From Rhynchosporium graminicola (taxonomy: Eukaryota > Ascomycota > Leotiomycetes > Helotiales > Ploettnerulaceae), in assembly GCA_900074885.1 (NCBI GenBank), contig FJUW01000032.1, positions 248,001 through 312,000 of the forward strand: a stretch of DNA of 64,000 nt. Reading direction: 5' to 3'. This document shows, one piece after another, positions 1-10,049 of the stretch (position 1 is its first letter; each line of letters starts with the position of its first letter). Under the pieces are notes generated by a model. It searched no databases, was not told the origin of the DNA, and saw only the letters and a list, made by a program, of their open reading frames with translations. A program made the translations under genes and the position numbers.

Positions 1-165
1 TGCAAAGAGGCTGGCTGTGGGAAGAGCTATCCTCGTCAGGGCCGGCTCAAGCGTCATCACAACACAGCCCACGCAAATCTGAGTTTTCAATGCGAGCTGT
101 GTGAAAAGACATGCGGAAGGAAAGACACACTCGCTCAGCATATTACGAGCAAACATAACTGTTAG
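1..165 (+). CDS. C2H2 zinc-finger protein, 3' end only
   Basis: Reading frame 1 is open from the first base to a TAG at 163-165, giving the last 54 residues of a protein whose start lies outside the window. Two C2H2 zinc fingers are visible: the first has C-x4-C-x12-H-x4-H spacing (residues 1-24 of the fragment), the second C-x2-C-x12-H-x4-H (about residues 31-52, starting CELC). The protein ends three residues after the last histidine. Tandem fingers of this kind bind DNA in fungal transcription factors, so a nuclear regulator is likely; the target cannot be told from a tail fragment. No intron is needed in the visible part. Confidence 0.8.
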   Translation, partial: CKEAGCGKSYPRQGRLKRHHNTAHANLSFQCELCEKTCGRKDTLAQHITSKHNC

Positions 166-2519
166 TCCTGCGATCTACTGCCGGGTCGGTAAGCTTTTAC
201 TGGGCAGGGATTGACGACTTGTAATCCACGCAGTCTGTCAAGGTGTGTTGCAATGTGTTCAAGTCCGGGCTTTTTTCATAGCACGCTTTAGCTTGGTGCA
301 GCCAGTATTTTTTGCCGCCTTGAGGCTATGTAGGAGTTGAGGATATTGAGTCACTAATTTCAAGATACGACAGCATACATGGAAAGCAAGGACGAATGAC
401 TGCAGAGATGGCTTACCACTAACTTGGCCCGCCTGATACACTCTTCATATCTGATAATCTATATGCGTCTTTGAATTTTTGGGAGGATTGTGTTCCCAGA
501 CAGCAAATATTACACCCGAGGGTTGCGTTAACCAGTGCTCTGAGTTTGGTGTTTGTGAATTGTACATAGATGGCTTGCCAGTGTCACTTATGACGATAGA
601 GTCTGGTCCTGAAGTAGGAGACGTGTTGGCGTGGTGGGCAGCTGGAGCCTGGCTGGTGAATGTTGAATTAATCGATGCATGGATGTTAGGGCGCGCTGTT
701 GCTATACTGAGCAATCCTCGCAGACTTTCATGGTGCTGGGAAGTGTGCTTAAGTTCCGGAGTGATGAAGATCGGAGTATTGCGGGTCGTACCACTGCGTT
801 GCATATTCTCTGTTGGCGACGAGATGGTTCTTTCTGTTCCAGCTGTTGGCAGTCATAGCGGATACAGTATACTGCTGAACAATTTGGAGATGAGGGGCGA
901 TTCATACTGGCTCTCCTTCTTTCTTTTAAGTTTTGTTACTCGCACTTGAAGAATGATGAAGATGTCGGGCTTACAACATAGGAAGTGCGAAAATATATGC
1001 TAAGATCTACAAACTAGATTCAAGATGTTTGGCCTTTTATTTTTGTCGTAAGTCACTCCTTTGGTACAAGACCGTCGTCACGGGATTAGAACTCAAGGAC
1101 ACAGTACCAGAGAATCGGATGTTAATCATTCATTTGCAAGTAATAATGAATCGGAAGGTTGTCAGCTAACCAAACCCATGCCTGTCTTTGTGTACAGCTC
1201 CGGCTGATCCGCAGTGACTAATGATTCAGCACCATGAATTTGCATGCAGGATATGGTTCAAATAGCCTCCAGTCTGTTGAATTCTCAAAACAAATCAGCG
1301 ATTTTCTTGTGCATCTTCCGCAGAAGAGTCACACGTACATATGTTTTCCACAGGTTGATCAAACTCAAGGAGGGGTACAAAAAAAATATCCGTGTAAAAT
1401 CAGATCTACCTCCGATTGTTTTTCCCTGTCTTGCTTTTTCATCGATGTGCGGTAACATTTGGAAGCAAAACTCCTCCCATGTTTGTTGCGTTTTCTCCGT
1501 TTTCATTCACGTACTCGTACACATCTCGCGGCACCGATCAGTGCATCACAATCCTCTCGAGTTGGCAGCACATTTCGTATCCCGAGCTCTGCGGCGAGAT
1601 TGCTTCAGCCCAAAGTGACCACATCGGTTTGGGTTGAGGTAATGCGATGTGGTCTCGTAAGCATCGCCTGCGCGAGTTTTGGACAGCTTGGCTGCCACTT
1701 TGGCACTGCGAGGGCTAATGATGGGTGGGCAGCGTAGGTTTTGGATTTGAATGGACATGACGACTGTGGTATGTAGTAAAATTAAAAACGAAGAAGACGT
1801 TGTGTGAGGATTTTCAAGATGTAGGATTGTAAGATTCAGTTGCAGTTGAGTAGATTGAGCTGAGTGGAATGTTTTGAATGGATTGGAATGAGCACGAGAT
1901 CGTGGACTGTGGTTTAAAATTAATTCAGTAGATGGATTTTATTTCAGACTATATAGATTTGTTCGTAGGAGGCAGACTACGCTCGCTTCTGAAACCTTTG
2001 TCTAGGCCTACTCGAAAAATCTAGTTGTTATAATCTATGAACAAAGGAACCACCAATTTCGAAGGCTTTTCTTTGTTCAGATATTTTTCAAGGGGTAGTA
2101 ACTGGTTTGTTTCTTTCATGAAACATGCCTGTAATATAATAGGATTGTAGCAAGTCTTTCGAGATACATTGATTTGACCTAAATGTGTCTGGGTGGAACC
2201 AATGTATCGTAATGTCTTGTAGGTTCTGTGAGAACACAGATCCCCAATAGATTGGAGGTCAAGGGCATTCTTTGACCTAGACCAAAATCTAAGGACCTAT
2301 AATAATGTTCTGTCTTGATATCTTGCAATTAGGCAGGCGAGGGGGGCATCGATTCTTGCTTAAATTTTGCTAGGTTCATACATCGAAATAAGAGCTAGTC
2401 TAGCGTAGTTGAAAAGAGCGCAAGATTTGCTTAATGTTACGGTCTCAGAGAGGCATAGTGAGAAGGCATAGGGGATCAGTATATATTTGTACCGAAACTA
2501 AAGAGGGAAAGTCCTATCT
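166..2519. other. Intergenic region, no convincing gene
   Basis: About 2.3 kb of ordinary base composition. Overlapping open frames at 479-949 (+, 156 codons) and 445-804 (-, 119 codons; Ser/Thr/Pro/His-rich, like a low-complexity linker) lie on opposite strands. Neither shows a domain I recognise or clear splice partners. The first 100-300 bp are presumably the 3' UTR of the zinc-finger gene. I see no RNA gene here. Confidence 0.4.
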
Positions 2520-2960
2520 AGTGCTACGAAACCCGCCTATATCTCTATAAATATGCCCTATATATGACCAGAACGTGACCCTAATATCATCCCCCTCCTA
2601 TACGAGTAACCTAATCGCATCTATAGCTTATTCTATCTCTTCTCTACCCTCGAACTCCGATTCCGACTTATCTCCTTCCTCTATATCTTTCTCGTCCTCT
2701 AACGCTTTATCGTCTTCGAGCTCTATAGCCTCTTGCGTATTCTCCTTAAACCTCACTCTTTTCGCTAGTTAGTTATCTAGCTTATCCCCCTCCTAGGCCG
2801 GTCGGCTCGACTGGAGCTTATTTGCCCGGTACTTATTCCTAGGTGGGTATATAACCCTTAGGTCCTAGTCTCGACATCTCGCGCTTCTCCCTCTCTTCGT
2901 GCATTAGCCGTATAGTCTTTCCCTATCGCAGTAAGATGTCTGCCTTGCGCATTAGTGATA
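2520..2960 (-). mobile_element. Small RIP-decayed transposon relic
   Basis: A patch rich in TA steps and CTATA/TAGCT words, unlike its surroundings. On the minus strand one frame reads as an acidic, charged protein (Glu/Asp/Lys-rich) interrupted only by TAG and TAA, the codons RIP produces from CAG, CAA and TGG. The plus-strand Ser-rich open frame at 2575-2772 is the mirror image of this acidic stretch. The family cannot be named; the pattern matches the large repeat block at the other end of the window. Confidence 0.45.
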
Positions 2961-3330
2961 TTTTCCTCCTAGAGGTTATGCCCCTACTAAAAGTACTGTG
3001 GCACCCCTTTGATGGGGGTAAGCCACGCGAGACCGCGAAAATTCATTTTATAGTATTTTCTTGGCTTTATTTATTTTCAAATGTGAATTTAATATTGATG
3101 CGAAAAGCGATCAGATTGTCAACTTGATACAAGTCACTTTTTGCGATTCATTATCTGCCGCTCATCACTAATAGTAGATTCAATTAATTTTTGAAAATCT
3201 GCTTTCGAGATTCATACAAGAATCCCACCGGAAGTAAACAAGGCATGGCGGGGGTCCGCCTCGCCTAGCCACGCATATTCTGACAGGCAGTCTCCTACAG
3301 CTGCGACACACTCGCAGTTAAACTTAAATT

Positions 3331-3642
3331 CTACACACTACCACCAAGAAAGATGTCTTCTACCCATCCAAAATTGTCGGTTTGTCGGGTAGCATCGATC
3401 TCGAGAGCGGGGTAGTTCTGGGGTTCTGTTGGTTGCACTTCTGAGGTAGGATAGAAATGGGATATGAGCACCTTCTCGGTTGTGCCTTGAATTGGAGAGA
3501 TTCTGGTTTCCCGGGCGCTGGCGACTGCGACTTCTACCTTTTCAAGGACTTCTTGCACGAGATGGGCACCGAGCTCGGTAGAAGTATTTGTGATGAGAAA
3601 GATGCGAGGCATTCTTGGGGATGGTTTTGGGTAGAAATGCAA
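3331..3642 (-). pseudogene. Truncated short-chain dehydrogenase/reductase (SDR) N-terminus
   Basis: The minus-strand frame (103 codons) carries the start of an NAD(P)-binding Rossmann fold as found in fungal SDRs: a beta-strand RIFLIT, a glycine-rich turn, then GAHLVQEVLEK and a second strand AVASAR. The cofactor-binding TGxxxGxG motif is damaged: the first Gly is Asn and the second is Glu or missing. A further SDR-like strand (LEIDAT) is visible, and then the similarity stops. The catalytic Ser-Tyr-x3-Lys half is absent, and RIP-like patches lie on both sides. A normal SDR has about 250-290 residues, so this is a dead 5' fragment. An unspliced intron between the second strand and LEIDAT may explain the odd middle segment. 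Confidence 0.55.
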
Positions 3643-3769
3643 GGACCAAAGAAAGCAATGTCAAAACGAGAATCATAACTACCTGTAAACATTCACACTC
3701 CATCAGCCAGCTAAACTTACTGGCAACATGCAGTACAAAATTGTCATTCGGATGGTCGGCGTTAAGCAG

Positions 3770-4780
3770 GCCATCATCCTAGAGCTTCCATTGTAGTAAG
3801 CTAAGCTAGACTTTTAAAGGTCTAGGATGACTACAAAGCGTAGTAGCAGAGGTAACCTGCGAATTATTACAAATAGTGTTGGTAAAAGAAGGAAGGAGGG
3901 TTCTAAACTCTGTTAAGTATCTCTTCTTCGTATATTAGACTTATAAGAATGAGTATGAAGACACGTCTTGAAGTATAGTCTCTCTAATAGTAATGAGTAT
4001 CATAAATAGTGTGAAGCGTTATCTGTTATTGTATCATTCGAAATTTCTCACTAAGTGCCATAAACCATTCTAAGGGGATACATATAGCCCCTTATGCTTA
4101 TATATGCCTTCTGTAGTGCACACTTCGCTTGGAGTGTCTATGACCTAGAGCGTATAACATCTCTGGTAAGTTGTATAACTTATGTCATAATCTGATCTCA
4201 AATTGGCCCATACCTTTTGCCTAAACGAAAGCCGAGAGTCCCTGGGATCCAAAATTGCCACCGGAAAGGATCGATTTTTTACTACTAGGATTAGTATTGC
4301 AGAGGAGGGAAATCGCAAGCTATGTAGCAAGAGGAGCTACAAGTAGAGTAGCAAAATACAACCCCACGTTTCTATATCGACCCAGCTGTTATGATGAATC
4401 GCGCATATACAGGTCTCTAGTCTACAAGCCAGTGTTAGTAATCTCCAGAATTTGAGAGTAGTATTATAAGGGAGGCTATTAAGAGGTATAGAGGCAAAGA
4501 GGAAGGCTTCAAGTACCTATAGTTCATCAAGGATATTTTAGATCTCGAGGCTTCATAGGGCTACTCGGAGAAGTAGGAGTAGTCTAATTATAAATTCCAA
4601 CGTTCTGAAGAGGATAATACAGAGAGAATTATCGCAAAAGCTAACGACTTAGATAAGGGGGAGTTTTTAGAGCAGATTGGTGTTAATAATAATATAGCTC
4701 AAATTTTTCAAGATAAGGACAGAACTGAGGCTAAGGCCAAGGATTAAAAACTGCTATAACAATTAGGTAAACATCAAGAA
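3770..4780. mobile_element. RIP-decayed repeat relic
   Basis: About 1 kb of AT-rich, TA-rich DNA with many TAG/TAA codons in every frame. Around 4440-4760 a plus-strand frame reads as a charged protein with stops only at TAG/TAA, consistent with a mutated transposon coding region. A short inverted repeat around TCATCCTAGA / TCTAGGATGA lies at about 3776-3835. No terminal repeats or target-site duplication could be placed, so the element type is unknown. Confidence 0.4.
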
Positions 4781-5655
4781 TTGAAGACTCCTATTTTTAT
4801 TGCTATACCAAATTTTCTTTCTAAATTGATTCCCGTTGTTTCAGATTTTGGGTCTCGTACTCCTTATCCGCCGCCAAAGCTGACAGGCATTACAGTATTA
4901 CAGCAAATTCTTATCCGAGCAACGTCATTTCTCCACTTCAATCGTGATATAATCTTCACTACTTTCACTCATTTCATGATTCTTTGAACGCACCTACGTG
5001 GGATAGAGGTCAAGTCTCTACGAATATCTCTCTCTCTTTGGGATTATGCAGTTTCCATCACTTGTGCAATTCATAATTCGGGAAACGGAACAAATCACTA
5101 GACTTCATATGTCACCAGAGGCAGAATGAACCGTTCTCGAACTGACATGGCTTTCACGTCCCGCATCGATAACACGATCCAGGAAATCCCATGTTTGCCA
5201 TTGAGATTCGACCACTGGAGATGTCAGTCATACCATATGGGAATCAGCTCCGGCGGAACGGGTTGTAAAAAGCTCAAGTGACGTGCCTGTAACGCAATGA
5301 AAGGAGGGGGGGGAGGACGTTCGGTGGAACCGCTAAGGCAAGGAACTCAACGTCCAGCCATAGCGGCAAGCATCGACAATTGATTCTACCTATCATAACC
5401 CTTCGAAGCTGAATACAAGTGACCCCAGATATAAGTACTGACGGTCAGGTACCAGACTCAAGCTCCAAGTGGAAGCTTGAGTCATGGGCGCCTCTCCCCG
5501 CATTGCTGCGGGGTTGAAGAGGGGGAGGCTCTGATTTTGATACAAGTATGTTTTTACTACTCCTCGTCGTTTCTGTATCCTCAATCGTACATCACCAATT
5601 TGCGTTCCTCCTTTTTGAAGATTCATCGTTCGCTTCGAAAATCAAATCTCCCAGA
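4781..5655. other. Upstream region of the cyclase-family gene
   Basis: No gene seen. An in-frame upstream extension of the cyclase frame reaches 5548, but its hydrophobic translation is not family-like, and 5656 is preferred as the start. A short imperfect palindrome (CTCAAG...GGAAGCTTGAG) lies around 5459-5480. Confidence 0.4.
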
Positions 5656-6855
5656 ATGCGTGCTCAGGATCTCCCTTCCTTCAAGGACATGCCCGCTGTG
5701 GAGGGCATGCCTCACGGCACAGCATGGGGACTCTGGGACAAAGATGGCAAACGTGATAACTGCGGCTCACTCAACCTCCTGACCCCAGAAATCGCCAAAG
5801 AAGCTCAGAAAGAAATCCAGTCCGGTACCAGCGTAGCCCTCAAGTGAGTCCCTCTCTATCCTGACATCTCCGACAACCTTCACTCCTCAAATTACCCTCA
5901 AAACAAAAGCCCAAAAGCTAACACCACCCAGCTGGGGACTCGAAAACGTCCACGAACCTGGCTTCACACGTGAAAAGTTCCAACACAAGTTCAAAGACCT
6001 CTCCCCGCTCGGTCTCTTCGCCTGGGATGACCTCATCCACATCAACACGCAATCGGGCTCTCAATGGGATGGATTCCGCCACTGGGGTCACCAAGATACA
6101 GGATTTTACTACAACGGCCTCAAACACGCCGACATCCCCGACCCTGCTCACTCTTCAGACAATAGCCAACATCACTGGTCTGAACGAGGAGGTATTGTCG
6201 GCCGAGGTGTCTTGATTGATTATGTGAGTTGGGCAGAGAAGCAGGGGATAGCGTATGCGGCGACGAGTAGACACGAGATTAGTATTCAGGATGTGGAGGC
6301 TATCGCTAAGGATCAAGGTGTGGAGTTCAAACCGGCGGATATTCTGATCATTAGGAGTGGATGGGTGAAGTGGTATAATGCTGCGAACGAGGAGGAGAGA
6401 ATTGCAGGGGCCAAGAATGGTCATGAACATGTGGGACTTGCGGGTAATGAGGAGAGCGTCGAGTGGCTTTGGAATCACCATTTCGCGGCTGTGGCAGGGG
6501 ATGCGATTGCTTTTGAAGCGTGGCCTCCTAAGGCGCCTTATAGTATGTTACATTATTTCCGTTCTTTCCACAATCCGCATCCCTTTCCCCCACCTTCCCC
6601 TTGTCTCTCTCGATCTCTTCCCTCTTCCATAGCACACCACCCCCAACATCTCTGAACAACTAACCACCAACCCCCTCAGGACTCCACGACCACTTCCTTG
6701 CCATGTGGGGGACCCCAATCGGCGAGCTCTGGAACCTAGAGCAGCTAGCCGAAGTATGTAAGCGCGAGAAGAAGTACAGTTTCATGCTCACCAGCGCGCC
6801 GCTGAATGTCACGGGAGGTGTTGCGAGTCCGCCGAATGCTTTGGCGATTCTGTAG
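5656..6855 (+). CDS. Cyclase-family hydrolase (kynurenine formamidase-like fold), 3 exons
   Basis: Exons 5656-5843, 5932-6542 and 6680-6855 join to 324 residues. Donors are GTGAGT and GTATGT; acceptors are CCCAG and CTCAG. The protein belongs to the putative cyclase family (PF04199 fold), metal-dependent hydrolases that include bacterial kynurenine formamidase. Visible hallmarks: the N-terminal segment LPSFKDMPAVEGMPHGTAWG; the active-site region at about residues 98-116, with HINTQSGSQWDGFRHWGHQ corresponding to the family HxGTHxD...H metal motif in its fungal NTQxxxQWDG form; and the C-terminal LWGTPIGE-type motif (here MWGTPIGELWNLEQL) followed by PLNVTGGVASPPNA. Length is normal for the fungal branch. 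The substrate cannot be inferred; most fungal members are uncharacterised. It stands alone, so it is probably monocistronic. Confidence 0.85.
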
Positions 6856-8007
6856 ATGGTGGACTGTAGTTGAGAGTGCATCCAAAGAAGCGGAATTTGT
6901 ATCATCAACGAGATGTTCATATTGAATATTTCATATATTCTTATCTCGCTTTGAGGATGTTCATAGAACTTTCGGAATCCTGGGATTTTATGTATACATG
7001 GACGTCTGGTTTTGTTTGTTCGCTTATGTAGGTAGGTAGGTGTCCCGGGTAAATAACCAAACCCCTCCCCCTACCTTAGGCACAGCTGATGGAACTCCAC
7101 AAACCCATCTCCCACGAAACCCAATTCTAAGCACTCAATCCCGACGTACAAAACACGCCTGAACGAAAAACCGCAAGCCCAAAAAAAAAAAAAAACCAGG
7201 TCCAATCCTTCTTATCTGACGCTTGCCCGTACTTTTTGAACCGGTTCATAGGCCATTCGTTCATGTGGCGGAGTTGAATTCATGTAAGCGAGCCAGAAGT
7301 TTTCGTTATCGGTACACCGTCAGCTGTAGATGATTAGGAGAAATAAGGAAGTAGGCTCATGTTTCTAAGCTATAGTCTCGATAAGAAGATCAGACAAGCC
7401 TGAAGTCAAGACGCGCAGGCCCTTTGATTCTTTTAGCTTTGATGACAGGTTCGAAAAGGGTTGTTGGATTCTTGGTCTGTAGATGCCATGACAGCTATTA
7501 TTGTATTGTGTAATTTGTGTATCCAATACCAATGCCTGATTAGGAATCTGAAGTACGTACATGCTTACTTTGCATGAATTGAAGCTTTCAGAGGGTTAAA
7601 ACCGGGAAAGGGAGGTACTTGAGAAAATCTGTTAATTTTCGATTCCTTGGACTACTTGGTAGGTAGGTAGCTAGCTAGCTACAAAGTCCTTTGAGCCTCA
7701 TGCGCCTGCATATCTGCTTAACTGCTTATCTGCCTCGCGGGTTCCATTGGAATACGGCATGTTCCACCATACTCAATTCGACCCTTAAGTCGAGGCAGAC
7801 CAAAATCAACGCCCTAATAATTGTCCGTCCATCCTTTCATCCATCCATGTATGCCCATAACCACAAAACGCCATGCCATGCAACTTAATAAGCAACGCTC
7901 CGTCCTTCATCTGAACTGACAAATACAAACACGATCTTTGCTGAAATCAAAGACGTTAACTAGGAACTGGCGAGGAGAGCAAGAAAGGGGATCGAACTCC
8001 TCTCACT
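6856..8007. other. Convergent intergenic region
   Basis: Lies between the 3' ends of the cyclase and RMD5-like genes. It contains short simple repeats: GTAGGTAGGTAGGT-type tracts near 7027-7041 and 7661-7680, and a 15-bp A-run near 7180. No coding signal that I trust. Confidence 0.5.
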
Positions 8008-9341
8008 CTACAACACAACCTGCCTGGCATCCCTCATCAAACTCTCATTCGGACAGTACGGACACTTAAACCTACTCCCCTTGCTCAGCCGCTGCAGACT
8101 CTCCTTTGCAACCACATGACCGCAAGGCATCATCATCGGCGGATTATTCTCCGTACTCTGCTCTTTGCTGACCGGACACACGAAAATAGCATGGAAGATC
8201 ATACTTCTCGGCAACGCAATCTCAACGGGCAATTCGTCTTGGGTGGTCCATTCTGTGCGTTTTTCTTTGACGATGGAGGCCAGTTTAAGGAGGGTGGGGA
8301 GAGCTATGGCACCCGCTGTGCAGGCTATGTAGAGCGGTGAGGAGGGGGAGAGGCCGAGGAGCGAGCAAAATTCCCGCGTGAAGGATTGAGAGACTTCGTT
8401 CCACGCGGATTCGGTGTTGAACAGGTGTCCATAAGGACTCTCTCGTAGGTTGGTCCGAAATAGAATTGCTGTTAAAAGCTGCTGGCAGTCTTTGGTGAAG
8501 CGGGTTTGGTGTCTAGGGAATGTCTCCTGAGCGTAAGTGATTGCACCGTTCAAACCGTTATGTTCGTCATCTGGAAGACCGTTCGTGTTCGCGCCTTGGA
8601 AGAGCCACATGTACTGTAATTTGCAGAGCTCAAACTCTAGATTACTGCCTCTGTTTTCGAGCTCTGCGCTGTTTTCTCGTGCCCATTCTATGGCGGAGTG
8701 GAGATTCTTGTTTTTGAGATCGTTGAGAATCTGATACATGGTTGAAAAATTCTGCTGGAGTCCTTGCGTATTGAGAGATGCGAGGTGGTCGTGATCGGTA
8801 GAAGCTGGAGGGGGTGTCCCGGGGGTTGAGTGACGATGAGGTGGGGTTTCGAGAGCTTCGGATAGAAAGGTGGATGATACGTCAAATTGGCCTTCTCGTA
8901 TGAGGTGCATGGCGATGGCTCGATTTATTAAGGAGGGATTTAATCCGAGAGCCTGGTATCCCTCGGGTAGAGCTTTCACTGGGAAATACTTCGTGCTGTT
9001 AGCAGAGAACTATGAAGCTGTTTTGAAGTGTACCTTATCCAGAGCTTTTCCATAGCTATTGTGTCCCTTGTGAACTTTCTTCAGATCATCGATGACTTTG
9101 GAAAAGCCTTGCTGTACTGGATTTTGTAGCTTGGCCAGAGTTATGGAAGCCGAATGCGGTTCTGTTGGTGTTAGTAAGTGTTCGTGGAGGTATTATCTTC
9201 GCCTGCCCCGGATTGCATACCTGCAACTATGGTTTCTCTGGCTTTTTCCAGCTGCTCAATGATCTTGTCCACATCCTCCATACTCTGCTTGAGGTTGGCA
9301 TCCCTCCGCAGCTTTGCCAGCTCTATCTGTAAATGATCCAT
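8008..9341 (-). CDS. RMD5: RMD5/GID2-type RING subunit of the GID/CTLH E3 ubiquitin ligase
   Basis: Exons 9341-9221, 9161-9034 and 8988-8008 join to 409 residues; intron 2 is only 45 nt. The first intron ends in an excellent branch point and acceptor (TACTAACACCAACAG). Domains in order: an N-terminal coiled coil (MDHLQIELAKLRRD...); a LisH-like segment near residues 97-130 (INRAIAMHLIREGQFDVSSTFL); a CTLH region around 165-230; a CRA-like helical part; and a C-terminal degenerate RING near 350-400 with VCPVSKEQSTENNPPMMMPC, GHV and FKCPYCP. This domain order is that of yeast Rmd5/Gid2, which with Fyv10 forms the catalytic module that ubiquitinates gluconeogenic enzymes for degradation. The start was chosen because the coiled-coil N-terminus matches the family; an in-frame upstream Met gives an Arg-rich extension. 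Confidence 0.9.
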
Positions 9342-10049
9342 GGTCGTTCGTCCACCCCGCCTTGCCCTCGATTCTGGTTCGGTTCCTACTCGCAGGTATC
9401 CTCTTCTGCCTCCCAGCGCTATCTCCCGAGATTGAAGTTTGACCACATATAGAGATCAAATTTCTGACTTGATACCTAGGCAATTTGATCTTCGTTTTGG
9501 TTGGTGACTCTTGGGTTGGAGTCAGACGTCTATGATCCATGGATAAGAAGTAAAGCTGAAGTCAGTCAGTCAGTCAGTTTCCGGCGAAACCCCGGATGGG
9601 GTGCTCCCTGTAGCTTGGACCCCCGCAAGGATTCCAAGGCCAATGGTAGCGCTGGAGTGAAGATCCTGGGAACATTTAGTATGGGCATACATACAGGCGG
9701 GTTTGTGCTAGCAGATCACATGCAGTACAGTACAACACACCGACTGACGACCGATGCCGCCGACTCGTGAGCTCTGAAGGAGTCTGGAGGAAATCACAAC
9801 CTGTGATAAAATGGGAGGGAGCATACCCCATACTTGATACTTGATGTCATGCTGTACTGTTGCTTGCACTACACATCCTCATTTGCTGGGTTTCCGCTAT
9901 GATACACAGCAAATCACACGAGATAGATGCCGCGGTTTAGCCTCGCGACGTCACTTCGAGCACCCAGGCACCCCCGTTGGGAGCTCAAATATCAGAGGAT
10001 CTAAGGTGAAGTAATAAGGTACGGATCCTCCGACGACACAATTCGAAGC
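9342..10049. promoter_or_regulatory. Divergent promoter region between RMD5-like and STB6-like genes
   Basis: Roughly 700 bp between two start codons facing away from each other, so both promoters must lie here. No TATA box is obvious. It contains the GTCA tract listed separately. I see no further gene. Confidence 0.5.
9561..9578. repeat. Short GTCA microsatellite
   Basis: Four and a half tandem copies of GTCA in the divergent promoter region. A simple repeat; no function is implied. Confidence 0.8.

Noticed and set aside
170..275. Possible tRNA: TTCAAGTCC followed by a T-run.
   Set aside because: No acceptor or T-arm pairing could be found around it.
445..949. Two overlapping open frames on opposite strands (156 and 119 codons).
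   Set aside because: No domain, no convincing splice partners, and mutually exclusive; kept only as a remark in the intergenic entry.
2575..2772. Plus-strand Ser-rich open frame.
   Set aside because: Mirror of an acidic minus-strand transposon frame; low complexity.
5548..5655. In-frame N-terminal extension of the cyclase gene.
   Set aside because: The hydrophobic extension could mimic a signal peptide, but family members begin near residue M of 5656 and are cytosolic-type.
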